NCBI RefSeq assembly: GCF_052113225.1
Contig: NZ_JBFRCT010000001.1
Coordinates: forward strand, 1 to 64,000
Reading direction: 5' to 3'
DNA from: Pristimantibacillus sp052113225
GTDB taxonomy: Bacteria > Bacillota > Bacilli > Paenibacillales > Paenibacillaceae
DNA: 64,000 bases
Below are positions 1-7,639 of the stretch, in pieces. Both the position numbers and the translations under genes were made by a program. Each line of letters starts with the position of its first letter. Within the stretch, counting starts at the first letter, position 1. The notes below the pieces were generated by a model, which did no database searches, was not told where the DNA came from, and was given only the letters and a program-made list of their open reading frames with translations.

Positions 1-53
1 TTGTTTTTCGAAAGACCTTCGCATTCTATTTTGCTAAAGCGTTTCTTACTCAT
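1..53 (-). CDS. Partial ORF start, possibly IS3-type helix-turn-helix protein
   Basis: The first 53 bases, read on the minus strand, give an ATG and 17 codons (MSKKRFSKIECEGLSKN) before the window ends. A run of six G about five bases before the ATG is a good ribosome site. The N-terminus resembles, from memory, the helix-turn-helix protein that begins IS3-type transposase pairs in Bacillales. That resemblance rests on 17 residues and is a guess. The start itself is well supported by the ribosome site. Confidence 0.45.
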   Translation of the reverse strand, partial: MSKKRFSKIECEGLSKN

Positions 54-86
54 GTTTGTTCCCCCCAGTTGCTTTTCCTAGTATAC

Positions 87-142
87 AAAAAAGGCACCCA
101 CAGCCCAAACACCTTTTTTTAAGTGTCTAGTCTGTGGGTACC
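87..142 (-). terminator. Rho-independent terminator of the HAD gene
   Basis: On the minus strand an 11-bp stem (93-103 with 132-142, one G-T pair) is followed by six T (87-92). A smaller 6-bp hairpin lies in its loop. It sits just after the stop codon of the HAD phosphatase gene. Confidence 0.85.
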
Positions 143-175
143 AGTTTAAAGGCCGCTTTACTCCTTTTCTTATTG

Positions 176-913
176 TTATCTGCGATTAATGTAGTCATGG
201 ATTGCAGGAGGGACCTCCAGCAGGTTATTTAAGGTGAAGAAGGCGCCTTTTGGCTCTACTTCGATATTGATCACATTATACTGCCATTCCGATTCCGCCC
301 TCATATGGATGGCGTGAATGCCAGCAGTTAACGCCGGAACAACATCCGTGCGGATAGAGTTGCCAATCATCCAGGTTAAGCCGCGGTCGTAACCGCCTTG
401 AGCCAAAATTTGCTCCAGTGCCTCGCTGTTCTTATGGCGGCGGATATAAACCCGATTATTGAAGTAGCGTTCCAGATGCATACGTTCAATCTTACGGCGC
501 TGGATCGTCAGCTCACCACCAGTATAAAGATGGAGGATATGGCCATCTCCAGCTAGCTTATCAAGCGTAGATTCCATATTGGGATAAGGCTCTGTCTCAT
601 GCTCGTAGACGCTAAGACCAAGCTTCCACAAAAGGTCTTGCTCCGTGGAGGAGCGCTTGCGGCCGGTCAGGTCACTGTAATAGTTATATGTATCGATAAA
701 AGACTGCGGGAAATGCTCGCTCTTAAATCCGAGCACAGCTACACCTGCAATATCAATTTCTGTCTGTTTATTACGCACGGCTTCGGCACTAACGCCTTCA
801 TAACCGGCAAACCATGTCGTCATCGCATCAACAAACTGCTCGATAACGAAATAGAAATATTTATTGCAATGGATTAGAGTGTCATCCAGGTCGAAAAAAA
901 GATTTTGCTTCAT
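176..913 (-). CDS. HAD-superfamily hydrolase
   Basis: A 245-residue cytoplasmic hydrolase of the haloacid dehalogenase superfamily, usually phosphatases that use an aspartyl-phosphate intermediate. Motif I is clear near the N-terminus (FDLDDTL, residues 7-13). Motif II is the LYTGG segment, a Lys-containing motif III follows (RRKIERM), and motif IV is the GNSIRTDV segment with AG a few residues later. I chose the ATG at 913 over one 10 codons upstream because AAAGGAG lies 9-11 bases before it and overlaps the longer reading. The substrate cannot be read from sequence. The gene is monocistronic with its own terminator. Confidence 0.85.
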   Translation of the reverse strand: MKQNLFFDLDDTLIHCNKYFYFVIEQFVDAMTTWFAGYEGVSAEAVRNKQTEIDIAGVAVLGFKSEHFPQSFIDTYNYYSDLTGRKRSSTEQDLLWKLGLSVYEHETEPYPNMESTLDKLAGDGHILHLYTGGELTIQRRKIERMHLERYFNNRVYIRRHKNSEALEQILAQGGYDRGLTWMIGNSIRTDVVPALTAGIHAIHMRAESEWQYNVINIEVEPKGAFFTLNNLLEVPPAIHDYINRR

Positions 914-1056
914 ATAAAGCACGGCTCCTTTGGTGAAGTTCATCGTATGAACAATCTACCTCATTAGAAGCCCTACGTCAACGAAGGGGCAAATGGGATG
1001 TTTATTTCAGATGAATTATGCTAATCATTCTCATAAAGAGCAGGGAGGTGATGAGC

Positions 1057-1194
1057 ATGCCGTTTAATAAAGCTGATAAAACGCAGAACCGCCAAAACCA
1101 ATCCAGCAGCAAGTCTGAAGCCATTGGCCTCAAGCTGAACAAAGTTGCAAACCGCCCTTCAAGTTTGAATGGAATTAATAAACAACTGCCGTAA
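1057..1194 (+). CDS. Small polar protein, 45 residues, unknown
   Basis: A 45-codon ORF with a near-perfect ribosome site (GGAGGTGAT, 4 bases before the ATG) and a terminator hairpin immediately after the stop, so it looks like a real single-gene unit. The product is polar, rich in Asn, Lys, Ser and Gln, without membrane segment, Cys or Trp. Its size and composition recall small spore proteins, but I recognise no family. An in-frame ATG at 1051 lies inside the ribosome site and is less likely. Confidence 0.65.
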   Translation: MPFNKADKTQNRQNQSSSKSEAIGLKLNKVANRPSSLNGINKQLP

Positions 1195-1201
1195 CGAAGG
1201 C

Positions 1202-1249
1202 AAACGGAATGCAGGATGCCACTTAAGGTCATCTTGCATTCCGTTTTAC
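1202..1249. terminator. Terminator hairpin, possibly bidirectional
   Basis: Stem arms lie at 1202-1218 and 1231-1247 (core AACGGAATGCA pairing with TGCATTCCGTT), with a short T run on the plus side. It follows the 45-residue gene and faces the end of the small minus-strand gene at 1269, so it may serve both. Confidence 0.7.
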
Positions 1250-1268
1250 ATCATTGTATTTAAGTAGG

Positions 1269-1493
1269 TTAAGCATACTTCATCTGAGCGTTGGTCAATT
1301 TATTCTTAATAAAGGCGATACGACGCCGAACATAAAAGTCCATGCTGTCTCCCTTCAAATCATTTGGCGAAATCACCTCCTCTGCAAGATTATCGATAAT
1401 CTTTAATGTTCCGTCCGTGTAAAATTTAAACGTTAAGTCCCGGCGCGGCCATCCTTTCTCTAAATAACGAAAGTTTTCGCAGCTCTTATTCAT
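1269..1493 (-). CDS. Small protein under LexA-type promoter (putative SOS gene)
   Basis: A 74-residue soluble protein of unknown function, basic in its C-terminal half, with no motif I recognise. The ATG at 1493 has AAAGGAGG about 10 bases upstream. What makes it noteworthy is its promoter: a TATAAT -10 with a LexA-like box between -35 and -10 and a second box just after the -10. By analogy with B. subtilis DinR/LexA targets it should be repressed by LexA and induced by DNA damage. Small SOS proteins often stop cell division or alter DNA transactions, but nothing in this sequence shows which. It is divergent from the ABC ATPase gene. Confidence 0.75.
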   Translation of the reverse strand: MNKSCENFRYLEKGWPRRDLTFKFYTDGTLKIIDNLAEEVISPNDLKGDSMDFYVRRRIAFIKNKLTNAQMKYA

Positions 1494-1537
1494 GGTGATT
1501 CAGCCTCCTTTAAATGATTATGGGATGAAGGATATTA

Positions 1538-1551
1538 AGAACACTTGTTCT
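1538..1551. promoter_or_regulatory. LexA (DinR) box 1
   Basis: AGAACACTTGTTCT is a perfect palindrome with the GAAC-N4-GTTC core of Gram-positive LexA boxes. It lies directly downstream of the -10 of the minus-strand promoter at 1558-1586, about where transcription should start. Confidence 0.75.
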
Positions 1552-1557
1552 GTTTTT

Positions 1558-1586
1558 ATTATAGCAAACATTTGTTCGCGTGGAAA
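1558..1586 (-). promoter_or_regulatory. Sigma-A promoter of the putative SOS gene
   Basis: On the minus strand TTTCCA, 17 bases, TATAAT (-10 at 1558-1563, -35 at 1581-1586). The weak -35, perfect -10 and exact 17-base spacing fit a vegetative promoter controlled by the two LexA boxes. Confidence 0.75.
1565..1578. promoter_or_regulatory. LexA (DinR) box 2
   Basis: On the minus strand CGAACAAATGTTTG matches the Bacillus consensus CGAACRNRYGTTYC at 13 of 14 positions. It fills the spacer between -35 and -10 of the promoter for the 74-residue gene, the classic place for repression. Confidence 0.78.
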
Positions 1587-1654
1587 CTATTTTTTGTTTC
1601 TCGTAAACTAGATTTATAGAGTTGCGAAGCGTTTACAAAAAGGGGCATGGACTA

Positions 1655-2380
1655 ATGTTGAAAATAATGAATCTGACACAGCAAATTCCCGGCGGGCCTA
1701 CCATTCTGAAGAACATCAGCTTTGAAGTATTGCCCGGCCAATTCATTGCAATAAAAGGGGCTAGCGGAAGCGGGAAGTCGATGCTGCTCAAATGTCTGGC
1801 ACTGCAGCAAAAGTGGTCTGGTGGAAGTTACTTCTTTGAAGGGGAAGATATATTCAAGTCGGGCCTTTCAGGTAAGCTGAAGATCCGCCGGGCAGTTGCT
1901 TATCTGGAAGAGAAGCCTTCGCTTCATCAGAATAAGACTGGCCTTAAGAATGTCAGCATCGGGGCGGTTACTCAAACTCCGGCATGGCGCAGATGGACAG
2001 GCATGCTGCGCAGTGATGATTATATGGGTGCAATGGATACGATTGAAAAATTAGGCTTGATCGACAAAGCACATCAGAAAGCTAGCACAATGAGCGGCGG
2101 CGAACGGCAGCGTATTGCTATTGCCCGGGCATTGGTGCATGGCGCGAAGGTAATTGCGGCAGATGAGCCCGTAGCCGGCCTGGATCCGCATACAGCTGAC
2201 CGAGTGTTATCTGATCTGAAGAGACTTAGCCAGGAGCAGGGAGTGACCGTTATTGCCGTGCTCGACCAAGGGGATTGGGCGGAGCGGTTTGCCGACCGGA
2301 TCATTGGCTTAAATAATGGCGAGCTTGTTCTTGATGTAAAAGGCAGAAGATTGACTGAACGGGAGAAAATGCTGCTGTGA
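1655..2380 (+). CDS. Orphan PhnC-like ABC ATPase with altered Q- and H-loops
   Basis: A 241-residue ABC ATPase. Walker A is GASGSGKS (35-42), the signature MSGGE (146-150) and Walker B VIAADE (166-171). The region after the Q-loop (WRRWTG) and the C-terminal part (LDQGDWAERFADRIIGL) resemble phosphonate transporter ATPase PhnC. Two usual catalytic positions differ: the Q-loop Gln is Glu85 and the switch His, expected by alignment with the PhnC pattern LHQVD, is Asp204. No permease or binding protein is adjacent. The ATG at 1655 has AAGGGG upstream; a TTG 11 codons earlier lacks support. The gene overlaps the next start by 4 bases, so the two are translationally coupled. Confidence 0.8.
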   Translation: MLKIMNLTQQIPGGPTILKNISFEVLPGQFIAIKGASGSGKSMLLKCLALQQKWSGGSYFFEGEDIFKSGLSGKLKIRRAVAYLEEKPSLHQNKTGLKNVSIGAVTQTPAWRRWTGMLRSDDYMGAMDTIEKLGLIDKAHQKASTMSGGERQRIAIARALVHGAKVIAADEPVAGLDPHTADRVLSDLKRLSQEQGVTVIAVLDQGDWAERFADRIIGLNNGELVLDVKGRRLTEREKMLL

Positions 2381-2889
2381 GCAATATCGAGCTTAGACTG
2401 ATTAAGAAAGACGAACTGGAAGAAGCGCTGCATCTGGAGCAGCGCTGTTATGTACCGGATGCTGCGGCCACGCGGGAAGGGTTTCGTTATCGCTTCGATC
2501 ATTACCCGGGTTATTTCTGGTCGGCATGGTCGGGAGATAAACTGCTTGGGATTACGAACGGCATTCGTACTTCGGCACTTTCCTGTGGCGATGAAATGAA
2601 GGGCGACCAGCAGGATGATGAAGAAGGGAATAATTTCTGTATCCTGACCGTCGCAGTAGCGGATGAAGCAAGACGGCAGGGGATTGGAGCCATGCTGTTG
2701 AACAAGCTGGTTAAGGAATGTGATGCGGCAGGACATGACGCGATTATTCTCATGTGCGAGCCTCATCTCATCCGATTCTATGAGCAGGCTGGTTTTGCCT
2801 ACATTGGAGTATCTTCATCGTCACATGGCGGGATAGAGTGGCATGAAATGAGACGTACCCTGCATATAATGGAGCATCTGACCAAATAG
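2377..2889 (+). CDS. GNAT N-acetyltransferase
   Basis: A 170-residue acetyltransferase of the Gcn5-related family, which moves acetyl from acetyl-CoA to an amine. The acetyl-CoA motif A is visible (VADEARRQGIGAML, around 95-107), with the later strand and FYEQAGF motif B near the C-terminus. The arrangement resembles AANAT-like bacterial GNATs. The GTG start overlaps the preceding TGA (GTGA), so it is co-translated with the PhnC-like ATPase. The substrate is unknown. An acidic loop (about 72-85) is unusual and probably surface exposed. Confidence 0.85.
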   Translation: MSNIELRLIKKDELEEALHLEQRCYVPDAAATREGFRYRFDHYPGYFWSAWSGDKLLGITNGIRTSALSCGDEMKGDQQDDEEGNNFCILTVAVADEARRQGIGAMLLNKLVKECDAAGHDAIILMCEPHLIRFYEQAGFAYIGVSSSSHGGIEWHEMRRTLHIMEHLTK

Positions 2890-2904
2890 GTAGGTGTCTT
2901 CGAA

Positions 2905-3516
2905 ATGGCATTTCAGTCTCCAGTTATTGTCCAATCGGCAAGAGCGGCTTCCCCCAAAGCGGAGCTATGGATTCCTTATGTAAGCGGCGGTCCGAATGAT
3001 GATGCGATCAAGCGAATCAATGAATCCATTCGTAAAGCGGCTCAACAGCTGGTAGACGAGCAGGGCTCGCTGGACGATCCCCGGGCTGAAATGACCGGGT
3101 ATTATGAAGTGAAGACCAACGAGAGAGATATTCTCAGCCTATCATTATTTAATTACACCTATTCGGGGGGCACGCATGGATTAACGCTGCAGGTATCGCT
3201 CACTTTTCGTGTATCGACTGGACACGCTTACAGTCTTCCGCAGCTGTTCAAACCGGGGAGTGCCTACATTCACCGGATATCCGAGATAGTCGACAAGCAG
3301 ATTAAGGATCGGGACATAAGTACATTGGAGCCGTTCCAATCGATCCGGCCTGATCAGGATTATTATATTGCGGACCGTTCGATCGTCATTTATTTTTCGT
3401 TGTACGAGTTGACCCCTTATGCTTATGGGTTTCCGTATTTTCCGATTTCGGCCTATGATCTTCAGGATATCGTGAGTGAGAGCGGGCCATTAGGTGTTAT
3501 GGTACCAAACAACTAA
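2905..3516 (+). CDS. DUF3298/DUF4163-type protein
   Basis: A 203-residue protein with the layout of DUF4163 followed by DUF3298, domains seen in the extracellular parts of RsiV and PdaC. Diagnostic stretches are YTYSGGTHG, LFKPGSAY, a PDQDYY segment and YELTPYAYGFPYFPI near the end. It has no signal peptide or membrane helix, which is odd for these domains. The same domain pair forms the C-terminus of the WG-repeat protein at 58.4 kb, which also lacks a signal. It lies 15 bases after the GNAT gene and probably belongs to the same transcript. Confidence 0.75.
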   Translation: MAFQSPVIVQSARAASPKAELWIPYVSGGPNDDAIKRINESIRKAAQQLVDEQGSLDDPRAEMTGYYEVKTNERDILSLSLFNYTYSGGTHGLTLQVSLTFRVSTGHAYSLPQLFKPGSAYIHRISEIVDKQIKDRDISTLEPFQSIRPDQDYYIADRSIVIYFSLYELTPYAYGFPYFPISAYDLQDIVSESGPLGVMVPNN

Positions 3517-3569
3517 AGCAGAGACGGCAATGGACATGCTAGGGGAGTTGCCAGAAGGAGCTGGTCCGA

Positions 3570-3869
3570 ATGGCCAAAAAGAAATGGCTTGGCTTTATCG
3601 CACATCTTGTGCTTGGCGCTTTGTTTCCCTACGTACTCATTGGCGGTATTGTACTACTCTATGGATTTATGGCGCCATCAACCGGATCCCAAAAGGCATA
3701 TGGTTTCGTTATCGTTTCGGTCTACATTTTACTCCTCATCGGAATTAATGTTTGGACACTTGGAAGGCTGGATTTTCAGGCAAGATGGCGATGGCTGATC
3801 ATTCATGCTTTGGCATGGGCGGCGGCTGTTATCGCATCATTCGCAATGCTGCGATTCTCGGAATTATAA
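3570..3869 (+). CDS. Small three-helix membrane protein
   Basis: A 99-residue protein with three hydrophobic segments (about 8-32, 43-63, 72-94) and a lysine-rich N-terminus, so the N-terminus should be inside. AAGGAG lies 9 bases before the ATG. Two overlapping ORFs in other frames have no such ribosome site. Function unknown. A terminator follows. Confidence 0.75.
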   Translation: MAKKKWLGFIAHLVLGALFPYVLIGGIVLLYGFMAPSTGSQKAYGFVIVSVYILLLIGINVWTLGRLDFQARWRWLIIHALAWAAAVIASFAMLRFSEL

Positions 3870-3892
3870 AAGTCCGGCTGCTTGCCGGCATG

Positions 3893-3926
3893 GAGGGCTG
3901 TCCTTATGGGCAGCCCTCTTCTTGTT
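3893..3926 (+). terminator. Rho-independent terminator
   Basis: GAGGGCTG pairs with CAGCCCTC across a 10-base loop, followed by TTCTTGTT. It closes the transcript that ends with the small membrane protein gene. Confidence 0.75.
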
Positions 3927-3981
3927 GCCTGACATGACCGATCTTTCTCCCTCATACATTATCGTAGTAGGGAGGGGTTCC

Positions 3982-5613
3982 ATGATGGTCGCCGTTTGGA
4001 TTGGTCTGGTGCTGTTTGCCATTGTTTGTGTCTGTGCCTTGTTGATTACGGCGAGGGCACAGAATAGTATTCGTGCTTCGAAGCACATAAGTATGATTGC
4101 ATATGGCGAATATGCCCAGTCGCAGCAGGATAAGCATGATCTTAATTTATTTGGGCTCGCCCAGCAGCTGCGGAGGCGGTTAGGCGCCGCCGCGTCATTT
4201 GGCCTTTCGTTTCAATCCATGGGCTTCATTGGAGCCATATTTTTGTTAGCTGGACCTGCACTGAATCAGGGGGGACCCTCTGTCGTCAGTATTGGGTTAC
4301 CAATCCTTGCGTTGTTTGGACTTCTCGTAAGTGCTTCACTTGCGGAGCTGTCATCAGCCGTGCCGACAGCTGGCGGTGTCTATCATTGGTCGTCGGCACT
4401 TGGAACAAGGCGGTGGGGCTGGTATGCCGGATGGTTCCATCTCGCCGGACATGTTGCAATTATGACGGTTATGAATGGGGCATGTGCATATATATTGGAT
4501 AAAATGCTGGCTGTATGGCTTGGCTATTCTTCCTCGTGGCTATCGACGGGATTGCTTCTAATCGGGATTACTGCTTTGCAAGCTGCAGTGAACCATTGGG
4601 GAACAGGCCGTCTGGGCTCTATGCTGGAAGCCGGGATATTGCTGCAGGCTGCGATTCTTGCTGCCATAATTGGCGGGATCTATATTACTTTCGGGCAAAG
4701 CGTGTATTCGCCAGAGCTGCTATATACCTTTCAAAATTCCTCGTTGGATGGTCATGTAACGCCGTGGGCTTTTATCGCTGGCGTATTTGTGCTGCAGAAG
4801 CTGTTTCTAGGGATGGATGGAGCCGCCCAGGCGTCTGAGGAAATTAGTGATCCAAGAGTTCGTGTTCCTTGGGCGATCTATTTATCATCGGTGTACACCA
4901 TGATTGGAGGATTCGTTCTCTTGATGTGCGTTACGCTAGTTCTTCCTGCGATCGTGGGCACAACCTTATTCAGCAGTAGTGACAACCTGTTCGCGGCTGC
5001 TGCGCTCGATGGCTGGCAGGGCAATTCACTTATTGTTCTCGTTATCGCTGCTGCTATATGGGGGAGTGGGAACAGCGAGATGCTTGTCTGCTCGCGGGCT
5101 GTCTTCTGTTTGGCAAGAGATCAGGCACTGCCATTCAGCAGAATATTGTCTCAAGTAACAAGGAAACTACAGACCCCTCTACCAGCCATACTAGCTGTTT
5201 CTGTCATCTCCGTTATTTTGTTTGGAGTAGGGAGACTGGTCGATGGGGGAGAGGTGGATATCTCCAGCTTACTTGGATTAGGAGTATTATGCTTGCAGCT
5301 GGCCTATGCGATTCCAATTGGGATGAAGCTGAGACTGCACGGAAGGCATCGCTTGCTGGAGGATGCTCCCTGGCATTTAGGTGTATACAGTACATTCGTC
5401 AATTGGACGGCGTTTGTATGGCTGATCGTCTCTGGAGTACTGTCTGTCTTTGCGCTTGGGATATGGGGAGCGGTTGGAACGGGGGTGCTGCTTGTGCTCA
5501 TCATGGTCATGGATCGAAAATACCGGAAGCAGCATCTGGCGAAGCTTCAAAGCCGGTTAAAGCGGCCAAGAGGTGAAATCATCCGAATTGAGCGAAAATT
5601 CCATATTCACTGA
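3982..5613 (+). CDS. APC-family amino acid permease
   Basis: A 543-residue secondary transporter of the amino acid-polyamine-organocation superfamily, with about 12 membrane helices after an extra N-terminal one (residues 4-22). The segment SSAVPTAGGVYHWSSALG matches the conserved first-domain signature of the GABA/choline-type branch, and QASEEISDPRVRVPWAI is the conserved loop after helix 6. GGGAGGGG just before the ATG ATG pair fixes the start; the longer open frame runs back through the terminator. Substrate not readable; the closest families carry GABA, choline or basic amino acids. It stands alone between two terminators or promoters. Confidence 0.85.
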   Translation: MMVAVWIGLVLFAIVCVCALLITARAQNSIRASKHISMIAYGEYAQSQQDKHDLNLFGLAQQLRRRLGAAASFGLSFQSMGFIGAIFLLAGPALNQGGPSVVSIGLPILALFGLLVSASLAELSSAVPTAGGVYHWSSALGTRRWGWYAGWFHLAGHVAIMTVMNGACAYILDKMLAVWLGYSSSWLSTGLLLIGITALQAAVNHWGTGRLGSMLEAGILLQAAILAAIIGGIYITFGQSVYSPELLYTFQNSSLDGHVTPWAFIAGVFVLQKLFLGMDGAAQASEEISDPRVRVPWAIYLSSVYTMIGGFVLLMCVTLVLPAIVGTTLFSSSDNLFAAAALDGWQGNSLIVLVIAAAIWGSGNSEMLVCSRAVFCLARDQALPFSRILSQVTRKLQTPLPAILAVSVISVILFGVGRLVDGGEVDISSLLGLGVLCLQLAYAIPIGMKLRLHGRHRLLEDAPWHLGVYSTFVNWTAFVWLIVSGVLSVFALGIWGAVGTGVLLVLIMVMDRKYRKQHLAKLQSRLKRPRGEIIRIERKFHIH

Positions 5614-5688
5614 AAACTTTGGGAAATGAGGAAATATTGCGCCTGTTATTTCCCGGGGAACCGCATAAAACAACACAATAAAAACGTT

Positions 5689-5746
5689 TTCGACACGACA
5701 GGCTCGAATGCTACAAAAGGTGTCGAAGAGTAGTCTTGAAAGACTA
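5689..5746. repeat. Two stem-loops in intergenic region
   Basis: TTCGACAC (5689-5696) pairs with GTGTCGAA (5720-5727), and TAGTCTT-GA-AAGACTA (5731-5746) forms a second inverted repeat. Neither is followed by T residues, so they are not obvious terminators. They lie upstream of the MOSC promoter and downstream of the permease. They could be operators or a small structured RNA. Confidence 0.4.
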
Positions 5747-5828
5747 GTTATTCATGGCTGAAAAGGCTGGTTTTATAGGTGTTTTAGGCTGATTAACGGC
5801 ATTAATAATAGACAGGCAAAAGATGTTT

Positions 5829-5858
5829 TTGCCATCTTCTCCCTAATAAGATTATAAT
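5829..5858 (+). promoter_or_regulatory. Sigma-A promoter for the MOSC gene
   Basis: TTGCCA, 18 bases, TATAAT, ending about 40 bases before the MOSC start codon. Confidence 0.7.
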
Positions 5859-5898
5859 AGTGGGAGAGTAGATTAGGACAGGAGGCTAAGAGAAGCAA

Positions 5899-6567
5899 AT
5901 GTCTTGGGAAATAAAAAACAGCCGTATTGTATCTCTAAACGTCGGAATACCTGTAGCAGCCATGCATGGCACAAAGCCCATACAGACCGGCATTTTCAAG
6001 TCGGCATCGAACGACAAGCATTATTTAAGCACTGCCGGATTGTCCGGAGACGGGCAGGCAGATCTTGTTCATCACGGCGGGCCGGACAAAGCCGTTTGCG
6101 TCTATTTCGTGCGTCATTTCCCCTATTGGGAAGAGTGGCTGGGCAATAAACTGAGCTATGGTGCTTTCGGAGAGAACTGGACTTTATCGGAATGGTCAGA
6201 GCAGGATTTGTGCATCGGAGACGTCCTTCAGGCAGGGAATGTTGTCGTGCAAGTCAGCCAGCCTAGACAGCCATGCTTCAAGCTTGGTATTCGTCATAAG
6301 CGGCCAGAGCTGACAGCACATGTTCAACAGACCGGATTTACGGGCTTTTATTTCCGAGTGCTGCAAGAAGGGGAAGTTGGTGCAGGCGAAGACCTCAAGA
6401 TGGTTAAGCGGCATCCTGCAGCGATCTCTCTGGCGGAAGCTAATCGCGTCATGTACGAAGGAAAGACTGACCTCGAGGGCATGACTGCTTTGCTTGCGGT
6501 AGAGGAGCTGTCAGACAGCTGGAAGCAAACGTTAATGAGTCGTGTGGAGCGGCTGCAGCAAATGTAA
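5899..6567 (+). CDS. MOSC domain protein (YiiM/YflK-like)
   Basis: A 222-residue protein with a MOSC domain followed by the helical C-terminal 3-alpha domain typical of YiiM and YflK. These proteins bind molybdenum cofactor, and relatives reduce N-hydroxylated bases. The presumed cofactor cysteine is Cys126 in SQPRQPCFKLG, and the DLVHHGGPDKAVC stretch (56-67) is diagnostic. The ribosome site GGAGG lies 13 bases before the ATG, slightly far. A kinase-like gene follows after 14 bases, suggesting a shared transcript with no obvious functional link. Confidence 0.88.
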   Translation: MSWEIKNSRIVSLNVGIPVAAMHGTKPIQTGIFKSASNDKHYLSTAGLSGDGQADLVHHGGPDKAVCVYFVRHFPYWEEWLGNKLSYGAFGENWTLSEWSEQDLCIGDVLQAGNVVVQVSQPRQPCFKLGIRHKRPELTAHVQQTGFTGFYFRVLQEGEVGAGEDLKMVKRHPAAISLAEANRVMYEGKTDLEGMTALLAVEELSDSWKQTLMSRVERLQQM

Positions 6568-6581
6568 GGAGGAAGCACGGA

Positions 6582-7580
6582 TTGAAAGAGTACGCAATCG
6601 CAGCGCTGATTGAGCAGTACCAGCTCGATTCCGATTGGATGATTGTGCCGGGAGAAAGCGGGATGAACAATACAACTCGAATGATCAAGGCAGGCGTTGA
6701 ACGTTACGTGCTTCGCATTTACAACAATCATCGGAATCGGGACATTGTTAAGCTGGAACATCATGTCTTACATGCCCTTCAAGAGCAGGAGCTTGGATTT
6801 CAAATCCCGGTTCCCGTGTGGAACCATTCGGGTGAGACAATTTCCCAATGTGAAGACGGGGCACTTGCAGCCATGTATCGATATATACCGGGAGAACGGC
6901 CGCAAGCTGTTCACAAGGCCCATATTCAATCGCTTGGTCAGATCGCTGCTAGATTGTCTAAAGCTCTTGGGAAATTATCGATTCAGCAAGCTCCTATTTA
7001 TGACCCGTATTACTTGATTGAAGAGACTTACTCTTCCCTTATCCAAGAGCTTCCAATGATTATTCAGTCGTCTGAGAAGTTTGTGAAGCGGGCGGACAAA
7101 GCTGCTGTAATCATGACGCAATTAAAAGGTCTTTCGGTCAAAATGAGAGAATTGCGAGGATTGCCACATCAATGGATTCATGGGGATCTAAATTTTAGCA
7201 ATACAGTTGCTGAGGGTGATTCCATTATTGGTGTTCTGGATTTTGAGTTTTGCACGATTGATGTAAGACCAATGGAGCTGGTTGTTGCTCTCATTGACTT
7301 TTTCAAAGGTGAGGATTCAGACATTTGGAATTCGATTCAGCTATTCTGTGAAGGGTATGGCCCAGAAGGCAGTCTGACACAGGAAGAGTTGGAAGCGTTA
7401 CCGCTTCTCATTAAGCTTCGTGTGCTGGATGTATTTCTTCATTTCACGAACCGGTACAAAGAAGGACTAGATGAGGCAGACATTCTAGCAGGTTTCATCG
7501 ATCAGACTTGCCGAATATGCGATTGGGTAGACAGTAATGAAAAGCAGCTATTAGAGCTGTTTCAAAGTAAGCTAATGTAG
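6582..7580 (+). CDS. Phosphotransferase-family kinase (APH/ThrB-II fold)
   Basis: A 332-residue protein of the aminoglycoside phosphotransferase/homoserine kinase type II/choline kinase fold. The catalytic loop is IHGDLNFSN (Asp base) and the metal-binding motif is VLDFEF. Small-molecule kinases of this type phosphorylate amino acids, sugars or drugs; the substrate here is not evident. The start is TTG with AGGAGGA about 8 bases upstream. It follows the MOSC gene closely. Confidence 0.85.
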   Translation: MKEYAIAALIEQYQLDSDWMIVPGESGMNNTTRMIKAGVERYVLRIYNNHRNRDIVKLEHHVLHALQEQELGFQIPVPVWNHSGETISQCEDGALAAMYRYIPGERPQAVHKAHIQSLGQIAARLSKALGKLSIQQAPIYDPYYLIEETYSSLIQELPMIIQSSEKFVKRADKAAVIMTQLKGLSVKMRELRGLPHQWIHGDLNFSNTVAEGDSIIGVLDFEFCTIDVRPMELVVALIDFFKGEDSDIWNSIQLFCEGYGPEGSLTQEELEALPLLIKLRVLDVFLHFTNRYKEGLDEADILAGFIDQTCRICDWVDSNEKQLLELFQSKLM

Positions 7581-7639
7581 GGCAGATCAAGTCAGGCATA
7601 GTTCGTTAATGTTGCTAATTGTAGAGAGGATGAGTCGAT

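Noticed and set aside
2074..2766. 230-codon antisense frame across the ATPase and GNAT genes
   Set aside because: It covers two well-supported coupled genes and reads as low-complexity shadow text.
3494..3798. Two plus-strand frames overlapping the small membrane protein at 3570
   Set aside because: The frame from 3570 has AAGGAG and a sensible three-helix membrane layout; the others lack a ribosome site.
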